Position numbers and translations under genes: made by a program. From positions 68,772,391 to 68,836,390 of the forward strand of contig CM054179.1 of NCBI GenBank assembly GCA_028829895.1: 64,000 nt of DNA, given 5' to 3'. The notes under the pieces are model-generated. The model saw only the letters and a program-made list of their open reading frames with translations, had not been told where the DNA came from and made no database searches. How positions within the stretch are numbered: the first letter of the stretch is position 1; each line of letters opens with the position of its first letter. Shown here piece after piece: positions 11,690-22,445 of this stretch. The stretch is from Sinotaia quadrata (Eukaryota > Mollusca > Gastropoda > Architaenioglossa > Viviparidae).

Positions 11690-12480
11690 TGACAATGAAT
11701 GTAGTGAGGCAGTAGTGTAGTGACCCAGAATGTGCTAAGGCTGTAGTGTAGTGAAGAAGAATGTAATGAAACTGTAGTGCAATGACACAGAATGTAGTGT
11801 GACTGTATTGTAATGATATAGAATATAGTGTGAATGTGGTGTAATGACACATAATGTAGTGAGACTGTAGTATAATGACGCAGAATGTAGTAAGACTGCA
11901 GTGTAATGACTGAGAATGTAGTGAGGCTGTATTGAAATGACGCAGAATATAGTGTGACTATTTTATCATGACAGAATGTAGTGAGACTGTAGTGTTATGA
12001 CGCGGAATGTTGTGAGACTAGTGTAATGATACAGAATGAAGGGTTCTGATGCAGTGTCTTGATAAAAATAATGTGTAGTAATAGTGAGCTGATTGATCTC
12101 TAATGTAGAGATCCTAGTGTTGTAACATAGATTGTACTGTGTTAAAACGGAATGTAGTGATCTGATACAAAATATAGTGTGCTGATACATAGTGTACTGA
12201 AACTGTAGAGTGCTGATTCTTAAAGTAATGAGACTGTAGATTGTTGGTACATAATGTAGTGAGACTCTAGATACATAATGTAGTAAGACTTGCAGAATAC
12301 TGATAGTGTTGACACTTAATGCGGTGAGACTAGAGTGATGATACATAATGTAGTGAGACTGTAGAGTGCTGATACAGAAAGATGTGAGACTATAGTATGC
12401 AGATACAGAATGAGGTGAGACTGTAATTTGCTGGTAAAAAATGAGGTAAGTCGTAGTGAGGTGAGACTGTAGTGTGCTAT
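11690..12480. repeat. Minisatellite, ~31-bp unit, about 25 copies
   Basis: Units of the form GAATGTAGTGAGACTGTAGTG followed by TAATGACACA recur with variable spacing. Three minus-strand open frames across it are Thr/Leu/Tyr-rich repeat translations. Confidence 0.93.
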
Positions 12481-12979
12481 TACAGAAATGAGAGCATGCG
12501 TAAATGAACCACCAAAGTTATAAGCATGCTAATAAAGAGTACAGTGTGCCTAAGGGAGAAAACAGTCATAAACGTATTTCTTTTATAGTTTATTTAAATG
12601 ATGACGTCACTCAGGCGTTAACAGTCTGTTGAGGGGAAGAAGTGAGCCGCCACTTCTAGTAGACACCTGCTTCATCAAACGTCGTAAAAATTATTTGTAT
12701 CCATTATCTCTTAATACCAGAGTAAAATCTAATTGTTCAGTTTCATGACAAATTTAAATCAAGTTCCTTATAACATTTTATATAATTTCAGTTGAAGAAG
12801 TTGACCAAACTATTTCGATAAAAAAGAACATTCATTCAATTATTTTTAAAATGCCAAAATGAATGTACTGTAATGTTAATGTTATAATGAATGTTATAAT
12901 GGCGAAATCCACCGAGAGAAGATCACCAATGTAGAACAAAACAGCACTACTAACAATCTTAACAGCTATAACAATGTTC

Positions 12980-12982
<3 letters not shown>
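12481..12982. other. Non-coding spacer
   Basis: Unique AT-rich DNA. No gene or tandem structure recognised. Confidence 0.5.

Positions 12983-13058
<76 letters not shown>
12983..13058. repeat. (GT)n microsatellite
   Basis: About 38 uninterrupted GT units. Confidence 0.98.
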
Positions 13059-13061
<3 letters not shown>

Positions 13062-13610
13062 ATTTATTTATTTCCTGCCTGAGCGTGCGTAAAGGTTTTA
13101 TCCTTTGACGTTATCGCCTTTGGTGGCGCTCAGGTAGGGCTTCGCTCCCCTCGGTTGACTCCGGGGGGTGGGTGAGGGGAGGAGGCGGCTGTCGGCTGTT
13201 GTGGTGTTGGTTACTACTTATATATATATGTGGGTGGTGGTGGCTGGGTGTAAATATATGTATAGTATAAATATTTGTATGAGAGTGTGTTTGTGCGGGT
13301 GCATGTGTGTGCATATATAATGACAATCACTAAACGTAAATTGATTTTCTTCTGATTTAACTTTCGAAAATCCGTAAAATCTCTAGGCTCTATCTAATAA
13401 TGTTGACTTTTGTTTACTTATTACTTAATACTAGCATGTCAGTTTAAAAAGTGACAACACTCTGAACATTTTGAACAGTGGGTTTAATTCCTCGGTGGGC
13501 GTAGTGGCTAAATATAAAACAAAAACCTACAGTATAATTAACTTGCACCTTAGTTTCGCCATGGAGTGGACACAGGCAAGTGCGTGTTTCCATACTCTAA
13601 CCATAGAACT
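13059..13610. other. GC-rich island then unique spacer
   Basis: Positions 13,080-13,210 are clearly GC-rich compared with the surroundings (GGCGCTCAGG, CTCCGGGGGG, GGAGGCGGCTG words). It could be a fragment of an unrecognised mobile element or a CpG-containing segment. No coding domain is visible. Confidence 0.4.
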
Positions 13611-13700
13611 GACACACTCAAATAGATTTTAATATTTCCAATGGAATCTGACACACTCAAATAGATTTTAATATTTCCTATGGAATCTGACACGCTCAAC
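13611..13700. repeat. Tandem repeat, 39-bp unit, 2.3 copies
   Basis: GACACACTCA starts at 13611 and 13650 and GACACGCTCA at 13689, an exact 39-bp period. Confidence 0.92.
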
Positions 13701-13766
13701 ATGGACCTGATATTCAGAAGATGCAGTGAATTTCAAAACAACACGCTCACTATGTTTTTCAGAACT

Positions 13767-13932
13767 CTAATTACCTATTAAAATCTATCTAAAAGCATGT
13801 TTAAGTATAATCTACCTACTAAAATCTATCTAAAAAGCATATTGTATTCTAATTTACCTACTAAAATCTATCTAAACGGCAGTTCAATTCTAATTTACTT
13901 ACTAAAATCAATCTAAAAAGCAGATTGTACTC
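13767..13932. repeat. Minisatellite, ~42-bp unit, 4 copies
   Basis: CTACTAAAATCTATCTAAA recurs four times with about 42-bp spacing. Confidence 0.88.
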
Positions 13933-14412
13933 TAGAAAACTCGGCTTGCCATTAACAATTTCAGTTTTTAAAAATTAGTTTTAATATTTAAGCTTTAAAA
14001 AAAAATCCAACTCTAAAGTCATGCATCAACATTATCTTAAAGTGTCAATTCCAGTGTGGGAAAGCACAGTCTCGCACAAATTATCACACCTGCAATGTCA
14101 ATGCCATTGTGACAATACGAACAGGTGCATGTAAATGTATTCAGTCAACTAATTCGCCACATCTAGCAGTCGTGGTTTTGAAAGCTGCTCTAAGGCCACA
14201 CAACACAACACTGATATTCAGACTCTCTATGACAATTCACTGTATGGTTATTAATAATTCAACTATGGTACAGGAAAGCACTGAAACAAAATGCATTTAG
14301 TAAATCACATTAGTGTAATCTAGCCAGCACGGTCTTTTAATAATTCAGTTCAAACAGAGCAAACATCTGTCTCAAATAGCAACACTCTAGAAAAATTTAA
14401 CAACACATAGAC
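13933..14412. other. Non-coding spacer
   Basis: No tandem period. The 63-codon frame at 14109-14300 has no recognised domain. Confidence 0.45.
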
Positions 14413-14520
14413 GAGGCCTCTTTTACTCCACATAGAATAGAAAATGTCATTTCTCTGTTCGCGAGGCCTCTTTCATTCCACATAGAATAGAAAATGTCAT
14501 TTCTCTGTATGCGAGGCCTA
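14413..14520. repeat. Tandem repeat, 50-bp unit, 2.1 copies
   Basis: GAGGCCTC-type words start at 14413, 14463 and 14513 and the units are nearly identical. Confidence 0.92.
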
Positions 14521-14655
14521 GAGGTAGTAATTACTATTCAAAAATTTTGACGATATAACTTAATCTAACACCAAGACTAGGCCTGCAGAAAATAGCAAAT
14601 ATTTTATACTAACATTGTTATAATATAGGTAAATCTATTCAACTTACATCTTATT

Positions 14656-14923
14656 ATGAATCTAACCAACCTAGATCTTGTTGTGAATCTAGTCAACCTT
14701 GATCTTGTTGTGAATCTAGTCAATATAGATCTTGTTGTGGATCTAGTCAACCTAGATCTTGTTGTCAATCTAGTCAATATATATCCTGTTGTGAATCTAG
14801 TCAACCTAGATCTTGTTGTGAATCTAGTCAACCTAGATCTTGTTGTGAATCTAGTCAACCTAGATCTTGTTGTGAATCTAGTCAACCTAGATCTTGTTGT
14901 GAATCTAGTCAACCTAGATCATA
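14656..14923. repeat. Minisatellite, 27-bp unit, about 10 copies
   Basis: Highly uniform 27-bp units (CCTAGATCTTGTTGTGAA plus TCTAGTCAA). Because 27 is a multiple of three and the unit lacks stops in one frame per strand, long open frames appear on both strands (14604-14912 minus, 14656-14961 plus). These are artefacts of the repeat. Confidence 0.96.
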
Positions 14924-14953
14924 TTTCTCTTATCGTCGGCTATATATTGGCAA

Positions 14954-15063
<110 letters not shown>

Positions 15064-15529
15064 GAGTGTAACGTTGCTCTTGTCTTCTACTTTAACTTTC
15101 AAAAACCTGTAGGAACAGTAAAAAGTGTTGAATCAGGTTTATAAAGAAAGAAATACACTTGTAGATATATATTATTTCGTCAGTGAGACGCTGTCATCGA
15201 TAAAGTATTGGTTAAAAATTTACCATAACTACCTTGCACGTTTGATGAATTAGTCCAGTGTAGTGTTCACAATGTTTTCTGACGCATTCACCATGGGATC
15301 GACACACTTACCATGTAAATTCATGCTCCAGTGAAAATCTCACACTCACCACAGAAATGACACACTCAACTGCATGTTGTACATCAAAGAACAGAAGTGA
15401 GCATACAATTTACTTATTAAAATTGCGATTTCATTTTTACAAATGATTATTTATTATTTATTTCTTTATCAATTCACGCTTAATCAGCATTCTTAAGAAT
15501 GTGTCAACAACCCTACTGGGGGGGGGGGG
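15064..15529. other. Non-coding spacer with poly-G run
   Basis: Unique DNA ending in a G homopolymer of about 12 bases at 15519-15530. No gene recognised. Confidence 0.5.
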
Positions 15530-15530
15530 G

Positions 15531-15925
15531 AGTACTGTGTCACAAACTGTGACACTTAAAAGTACTGTGTCACACAAACTGCGACATCTGAATGTACTGT
15601 CACACAAAAAGTACTGTGTCACACAAACTGTCACATCTGAAAGTACTGTCACACAAACTGCGACACCTGAAAGTACTGTGTCACACAAACTGTGACATCT
15701 GAAAGTACTGTCACACAAACTGCGACATCTGAAAGTGCTGTCACACAAACTGTGACACCTGAAAGTAGTGTCACACAAACTGCGACACCTGAAAGTACTG
15801 TCACACAAACTGTGACACCTGAAAATACTGTCACACAAACTGTGACACCAGAAAGTACTGTGTCACACAAACTGCGACATCTGAAAGTACTGTCACAAAC
15901 TGTGACCTGAAAGCACTGTGACACC
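15531..15925. repeat. Minisatellite, 28-33-bp unit, about 13 copies
   Basis: Units alternate between about 30 bp and 33 bp (with or without an extra GTG). Many contain the hairpin TGTCAC-n7-GTGACA, others GCGACA in the right arm. Open frames on both strands are repeat translations. Confidence 0.95.
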
Positions 15926-16560
15926 TGCAATATCATTATCTAGTGATAGACAAGCGATATTTATTTTAAGCCTATGAAAACAAACAGATGTTAATGTTAG
16001 TGTTATGGAAACATAACAGATGTCCATTCTAACTCAAAAAACAAAACGTTAGCGCAAATCGAACCTAAGAAAAGGCTGGGTTTGCGCGGAGCGACACAAT
16101 AAGATGTGTCACTGCTTTAGAATATCGGGATTTATGGAAGTCGACTCGGAGCCATAGACATAGGCAAACCAGGAAACACTAGCTCACTCGACTGACAGAG
16201 ACAAACCAGGAAACGCTCTCACGAGTGACATCTGCTCGATTCAGAACAGCCCAGTGAGCTGGAACAGACCGCTGTCCAAGGCAGATAACTCTGAGTACAC
16301 AGCGAGTGAAGTGGGAATATTTGATTTGTCAACCACAGCACTTCTTTTCACTTACAAATACGGTTACATTCAAAGTTAAATTTATATTAACATTACTTTG
16401 CAAAAGCGATAGTAAACAAACAGTAATATCCGTTAAAATGTATAAGTGTTTGCAAGAGTGTGTAGAGATGCTTGTGTGTGTGTGTGTGTTTTATAACATG
16501 TACAGAAGCATACAATACTAAACACATGCAATAATACATAATAAGAAAGAAACACAACTC
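15926..16560. other. Unique, relatively GC-rich spacer
   Basis: About 16,030-16,310 is richer in CG dinucleotides than its neighbours and has a local direct repeat (CAAACCAGGAAAC at about 16167 and 16203). I cannot identify an exon in it. Confidence 0.4.
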
Positions 16561-16725
16561 GTACATGTTTACAGATACAAACTAGAACACACGTAAAGTG
16601 ATCTAGACATGAAAAGTAAAATTTAGTAAAGGACACAAAACGTACATGTTTACAGATACAAACTAAAACACACGTAAAGTGATCTAGACATGAAATGGAA
16701 AATTTAATAATTGACACAAAACACA
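16561..16725. repeat. Tandem duplication, 81-bp unit, 2 copies
   Basis: GTACATGTTTACAGATACAA starts at 16561 and 16642. The copies share about 70 nearly identical bases. Confidence 0.93.
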
Positions 16726-16759
16726 ATGAAAGTAGAGAATAGTGATGGTGACATATATA

Positions 16760-16761
<2 letters not shown>

Positions 16762-16822
<61 letters not shown>
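16762..16822. repeat. (GT)n microsatellite
   Basis: About 30 uninterrupted GT units. Confidence 0.98.
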
Positions 16823-16824
<2 letters not shown>

Positions 16825-17023
16825 TCCTAGAGGTTTTTCAAAGGTTACTGGTGGTGATTATGGCTAATTTCAAAAGTCGTTTCGTTTCATATTATACCGT
16901 ATCATGTTTTATGAAGTATTGCCTCTATGCTTGACTACAAAGTGTGCCGTGTACCATTTCAGAAAGTACCATAAAGTATCTATTGCAAGAGAGTATCATC
17001 ATGCCTATCAAAGATAGTATGGA

Positions 17024-17608
17024 GGAGTAAATTTGCCTATCCATATTTTAAAAATAAATTGTTAAATTGTCCGAGTGGCATGACCTTGGGCACTCCTTAT
17101 GATGGTAATTTTGTAACTGTCAGAGTTGAAGTAAACACTCGAGTTGAGAATATGCTAGAAAATGCTGATGTAATGTAGTCAACTGGATGAGTAGTTTTAT
17201 TATCCAATGGTTATGATTTACGAGAACGAGACCAGTCAATGGGCTGAGATCTAAGAGTTTACCTGCTGTAGAGAAATCTATTGTCTGATCACTTGAATTT
17301 GGTGTGGCAAAGAATTCCGGGCTTGAAAGGTGGCCATTAGCTTGATGGTGTGTTAAGTGACTGGTTGAGAGAGAATGGACTTAGAAATATTCCATGAATT
17401 TTTGCTATTTATTTGTTATAAGTGTGTTTTACGTAGTGATGTGAGTAGACTATTGTTTCTACAAATGTTTGAACTGTGATGCTTATATTGCTACACTTGA
17501 CATTGTTTTGATATGCTGTATTTATTATGCTGTGTGCATGTATCAGGCTAATAAATACCACTGCAGGAAACTGTAAGTTGAGACTGGAATGTAAGAGTTT
17601 GGAGACCC
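17024..17608 (+). mobile_element. R1 repeat, copy 3 (fullest copy)
   Basis: Same order of landmarks as copy 1: GTAAATTTGCCTATCC, CATGACCTTGGGCACTCC, TTATCCAATGG, CGAGAACGAGACC, ACTGGTTGAGAGAGAATGG and CACTGCAGGAAACTG. Differences from copy 1 are dispersed substitutions and small indels, so both copies are old. Confidence 0.87.
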
Positions 17609-17694
17609 CTGGCTTAGGTCATCATGCCTAATTTTAGTACATATTATGTCTTTCAAATCAAACATCCCATAATCTCGTTTCACTTCTTCAGCAA

Positions 17695-17945
17695 CTAAGA
17701 TTATAACTATACTGTGTTCTGAGTGTAAACTCTGAACTCATTAATTAGGATTATAACAATAATGTGTTCCAAGTGTAAATTGTGGACACCTTATTAAGTA
17801 GGTTTATAACTGAACTGTATTTAAAGTGTAAATCCTGGAGTGATAATTAACTAGGATTAAAACTGTACTGTGTTCTAAGTGTAAATTCTGGATTCATTAA
17901 ATAGGATTATAATTATACTGATCTCTAAGTGTAAATGTCAGACTC
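17695..17945. repeat. Minisatellite, ~55-60-bp unit, 4.5 copies
   Basis: AGGATTATAAC-type words and CTAAGTGTAAATTCTGGA-type words alternate along the array. Confidence 0.87.
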
Positions 17946-18140
17946 CCTTATTCTCATGCGATTGCTGTTCTCATTTACAATTAGACATAGTAGCATCCTG
18001 ACTGCTTTGGCCTCTGAGTGATCAAGACACTTCCATTCATTCATCTGCACTCAGAGCAAATCACTCTTTCTTTCCTCATTCAAGTGGTGTTACCAAAGAT
18101 AGTGCCCACTTTTAACATAGTTATTACAATTAGTACTTTC

Positions 18141-18365
18141 ACTTATCGATATCAAACAATGTTATCGTAGTCAGCGATTGTACTTTAACAGCGTTCTCAT
18201 CACTAGATTTAAATATACTTAGCAATGTTATCGAACCCAGTGAGTGTACTTATTAGTATCATCATCACATGTTTAAATGTACTTAGCAATGTTATCGAAC
18301 CCAGTGAGTGTACTTATTAGTATTATCATCACAAGTTTGAAATGTACTTAGTAAAGTTGTCATAG
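18141..18365. repeat. Minisatellite, 64-bp unit, about 3.5 copies
   Basis: TAGCAATGTTATCGA-type words at 18220 and 18284 give a 64-bp period, with diverged copies on either side. Confidence 0.9.
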
Positions 18366-18464
18366 CATTTATAATTAGCAGTGTCGTCATAAACAATGAA
18401 ACAAGAAAGTTCAAAAACAATTCATAGGCATACAATACAAAATCACTTCGTAAGCAAACAGTAT

Positions 18465-18560
18465 ACAAAACATTTTTATTGTATGCCTATGAAGTGTTTT
18501 TGTATTGTATGCCTATCAAGTGTTTTTTTTATTGTATGCCTATGAAGTGTTTTTGTATTT
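18465..18560. repeat. Short tandem repeat, ~31-bp unit, 3 copies
   Basis: ATTGTATGCCTATGAAGTG and a CAAGTG variant recur. An inverted partial copy (CATAGGCATACAATACAAAA) lies just upstream near 18424, so the array is next to a fold-back of its own unit. Confidence 0.85.
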
Positions 18561-18594
18561 TTAGGTAAACGTGACGCTAGTTGTGATAATCACA

Positions 18595-18865
18595 CGTCGG
18601 GTAAAATTGCATTGGTATGGCAGTCACATAGCAGTTAGATGTGATATTGGTAGGTAAAATTGCACTGGTATGGCAGTCACATAGCAGTTAGATGTGATAT
18701 TGGTAGGTAAAATTGCACTGGTATGGCAGTCACATAGCAGTTATATATATAGTGATATTGGTATAGAAGTCACTCGGCAGGTAAAATTGCATTGGTATGG
18801 CAGTCACTTAGCAATTGGATGTGATATTGGTATAGTGTCACACGGCAGAGAAAATGAGATCACAG
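18595..18865. repeat. Minisatellite, 53-bp unit, about 5 copies
   Basis: GTAAAATTGC starts at 18601, 18654 and 18707, an exact 53-bp period. Later copies contain insertions. Confidence 0.93.
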
Positions 18866-18899
18866 GTAGGTAAGCGTAACGTTCTGTGATTATATAGGA

Positions 18900-19225
18900 A
18901 AATGGATACTGGAAAAGTGGTATTATAATATAATCAAGTGACTGGAGAATGTAGCACTATGATTATAAACAGGGAAAAATAGGGGAAATGTGGTATTATA
19001 ATCTCATGACTGGAGAATGTAGTACTATGGTCGTACAGGAAAATATGAAAATATGGTATTATAATCACATGACAGAGCGTAGCACTAAGATTATACACTA
19101 GGGAAAATAGATGTGATATTATAATCACGTGACAGGAGAAAGTAATACGTTGATTATAAACTAGGGGAAACAGACAGTGGAAATGTGGTATAATCACTTG
19201 ACAGGAGAACGTGACACTGATATGA
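18900..19225. repeat. Minisatellite, ~61-64-bp unit, 5 copies
   Basis: GACTGGAGAATGTAGCACTATG and GGTATTATAATC-type words alternate through the array. Confidence 0.88.
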
Positions 19226-19236
19226 TTATCATATAT

Positions 19237-19395
19237 ATGTGTCTCTCCTATAAACCACATATAATGGAATACTGAACAAAATAATGTGTGTCTCTCTTAT
19301 AAACCACATATAATGGAATACTGAACAAAATAATGTGTGTCTCTCTTATAAACCACATATAATGGAATACTGAACAAAATAATGTGTGTCTCTAT
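19237..19395. repeat. Minisatellite, 49-bp unit, 3 copies
   Basis: ATAATGGAATACTGAACAAA starts at 19261 and 19310, an exact 49-bp period. The copies are almost identical. Confidence 0.94.
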
Positions 19396-19744
19396 TATTA
19401 AAAACTGCTGACAAATATCAGTGATAAGTAATTACAATAAATTACTCCTCTGAAACTCTAAACTTGCAGACCAGATATATCCGTTTTTAACGTTAAGCAG
19501 CATTCTATTATCATACATCAGTAGACTTAATCCTTTCACTGCTCAAATGTCATTGCTATTAATAACTGTATGGTCTTAAAGGAAGCTATTTAGCCGATAT
19601 GTCGACTCTCAGAGCTGCTTTTGTGTTGTGTATACCTATAACTCTGTATTTTCTTATTGCATTGATTTTTACACCATAATTATCTGCATGCAGGAGTGAA
19701 CAATGTATATTGTTTCTCGCATTTTTTGTATGAAATTCATAACT
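19396..19744. other. Non-coding spacer
   Basis: Unique DNA. No gene or period recognised. Confidence 0.5.
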
Positions 19745-20280
19745 ATCACGTTCAGGGCTCGTAAACTAAATGACACACAGAGTTCGAACATGTTCAGTGC
19801 TCGTAAACTGTAAGACACCTACAGCACACAGTTCGAGCATGTTCAGTGTTCGTAAACTGTACGACAACACATTTCAAACATGTTTGCTCGTAAACTGAAA
19901 GACACACACATTTCAAACATGTTTGCTCGTAAACTGAAAGACACACACAGTTTGAACGTTCGGTGTTCGTAAACTGAAAGACACAGACGGTTCGAGCATG
20001 TTTGCTCGTAAACTGAAAGACAGTTCAAACATGTTTGCGTGTAAACTGAAAGACATTTACAGTTTGAGCACGTTTGCTCGTAAACTGAAAGACATGCATA
20101 GTTCGAACATGCTTGCTTGTAAACTGAAAAACACAGACAGTATATGCACGTTTGCTCGTAAACTAAAAGGCACGCACAGTTGGAGCACGTTTGCTCGTAA
20201 ACTGAAAGACACAGCTCGAACATGTTTGCCTGTAAAGTGAATGGCACAGACAGTTCGAGCTCTTTTGCTCGTATAATGCA
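19745..20280. repeat. Minisatellite, ~40-bp unit, about 13 copies
   Basis: GCTCGTAAACTGAAAGACACA followed by AGTTCGAACATGTTT-type words. The latter holds TTCGAA and AACATGTT palindromes. Cys-rich open frames on the minus strand are repeat translations and not secreted cysteine-rich peptides. Confidence 0.94.
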
Positions 20281-20642
20281 CAGATAATCCTACCGTCTGT
20301 TAGTAAGCTGTAAGTTATTCATAATTATAATGTTGTGTACCTGAAACTTGTACAGATAAGTGATGATGATGTCTTTACAGAGTGTTTATTTTTATAAATG
20401 CTTAAAATATTTACATGTAACATCACAATAAAATCTTTAAACAAATTGTTCAGACTACAAAAGAAAACTAAAAATAATATAACAAAACAAACTTACGATT
20501 CCAGGTGCAAAATTACAACACAAAACAAATACCCGCAATTCACAAAGAACGAAACAAATAAAATCACACGGTTTTAAACTAGAAAGGCACTTATAGAAGT
20601 CATGTTGTTTGCTTGTCAAGCGTTAAAGCAAAAAGAAAATAA

Positions 20643-20646
<4 letters not shown>
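20281..20646. other. Non-coding AT-rich spacer
   Basis: No gene or repeat recognised. Confidence 0.5.

Positions 20647-20698
<52 letters not shown>
20647..20698. repeat. (AC)n microsatellite
   Basis: About 26 uninterrupted AC units. Confidence 0.98.
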
Positions 20699-20700
<2 letters not shown>

Positions 20701-21301
20701 CAAAGCGCCCTATTTGACATGGGTGTCACAAGTTAGATTTCACTCAGAACGAGGCTGACGTGAGTGACATTTGGCTTGGTCACATTGTTTGTAAATATCA
20801 TTTTCTGGCAGTTCTTTACCAGCGGTAGCTAAGAGAAGGCAGTCTCGCTTGGTTAACCTATAATTTTAATTATCATTCTGACGATAGTTCCATTATTATT
20901 ATAATAGCCCGGAAAGTCAGGGTAAGGCAAAACTAACAAGGAAGAACACCATACTCATTATATAAATTGCAATACATGTAATATACCTCAAGGAAAATCC
21001 TCGTATTGAATGTAGAGAGGGAAGTCCGCGAAAGCCGGAAATTCAACCCCCACCCACCCTTTCCACAAATTAAAACTGATTGATGACGAGTGAACTAAAT
21101 CTGACCTCCACGGAGACTTTAGAGTGACATCAGTTTGATCAGGTTTAACGTGTTGCCGTTTTTGTATCATTATTAATTTATCGATCCGCCAGCCAGTACG
21201 TAGTGTGACTGCCAAGCTGCACAAAGACATCGCAGCAAAATCGATTCAGTTTTAGCTGCAACATTCGTGGCTTATCCGACAACTAAAAATATCGCGCTAG
21301 G
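20699..21301. other. Unique spacer
   Basis: About 600 bp without tandem structure. The 80-codon minus frame at 20988-21230 has no recognised domain. Confidence 0.45.
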
Positions 21302-21552
21302 AAATTTGTCGAAGTCAACGGGATTTTGTTATGTATTTTTAATCTTGATTTCATTGGAAACCAGACTGCGATTAACAAAGGAACACACATCTGGTTTTTC
21401 TAAATGTAAAACACACTGCATGATGGTACGAAGTCAACGGGTTTTTGTTATGTATTTTTAATCTTGATTTCATTGGAAACTAGACTGCGATTAACAAAGG
21501 AACACACATCTGGTTTTTCTAAATGTAAAACACACTGCATGAAGGTACGAAA
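21302..21552. repeat. Tandem duplication, 119-bp unit, 2.1 copies
   Basis: GAAGTCAACGGG starts at 21311 and GAAGTCAACGGGTTTTTG at 21430. The units differ at only a few positions, so this is among the youngest duplications here. Confidence 0.95.
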
Positions 21553-21654
21553 GGTCAGGTCACACTGGTCGATACGCATGCGAAATATGAGTGAATGAGT
21601 GAGTGAGTAATGGATGGATGGATACTCAACTACTTATGCAGAGCGTATTTACTG

Positions 21655-21915
21655 TTTCCGCCCAGGTCTTTGCCAACCACCATCAAAGAAACATGCTGAT
21701 TGACTTTAACCTGTAATGTCTGCCAACATGAATTGACTTTAATCTGCCATCTATCAACCACCAATATACAGGAACATAACTTTAGTCTGCAGTGTCTGTC
21801 AACCACACAAACCCCACATTAAATTAACTTTAGTGTGCAATTTTGGCAACAACAAATAAAACACATAAATTAACTTTAGTGTGCAGTGTCTGTCAACCAC
21901 AAATAAAACACATAT
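21655..21915. repeat. Minisatellite, ~50-bp unit, about 5 copies
   Basis: TTAACTTTAGTGTGCAGTGT, CTGTCAACCACAAAT and ACACATAAA words recur. The left copies are more diverged. Confidence 0.85.
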
Positions 21916-21979
21916 ATTAGCCCGATACACACACACAACATAATAAATACAGCATTTCAAAACAATATCAAGTGTCTAG

Positions 21980-22445
21980 CAAACTACATGTGAGCAGCCT
22001 AGTTCAAACACTTCTAAAAATAAAAGTCAACCCACACAGTACATCTCTACATAAAACTTGAATATAACATATCAATAGCGAAAATGCATCAAATATTTTT
22101 AAGTCCATCCTCTCTCAACCAGTCAGTTAACCATCAAGCTAATGGCTGCCTTTCAAGACAAGACTTCTTCTTTGCCACTTTAAATTCAAGTGATCAGAGA
22201 ATAAAGTCTTCTACAGCAGGTAAACTTTTTTTTTTATCTGAGCCCATTGGCTGATCTCGTTCTCGTAAATCATAACCATTGGATAATAAAAACTACTCAC
22301 CCAGTTGAAATGGTTTGCATTACGTCAGCAATTCTAGATTATTCAACTCTGGTGTTAAGTTCAAACTCTGACACTATCAAAAATACCGTCATAAGGAGTG
22401 CCCAAGGTCGGGTTACTCTGACAATTTATATAACAATTAAATATT
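21980..22445 (-). mobile_element. R1 repeat, copy 4 (inverted)
   Basis: Reverse complement of the R1 family. It contains CCTCTCTCAACCAGTCAGTT, CTCGTTCTCGTAAATCATAA, CCATTGGATAATA and GGAGTGCCCAAGGTCGGG. The right end of the element (the CACTGCAGGAAA part) is absent. Confidence 0.87.

Noticed and set aside
19843..20281. Cys-rich minus-strand frame of 134 codons with regular cysteine spacing
   Set aside because: The cysteine pattern follows the ~40-bp DNA repeat exactly. There is no signal peptide or splice context, so it is not a secreted peptide gene.
20988..21230. 80-codon minus-strand frame in unique DNA
   Set aside because: No domain, signal peptide or splice context that would support a gene.
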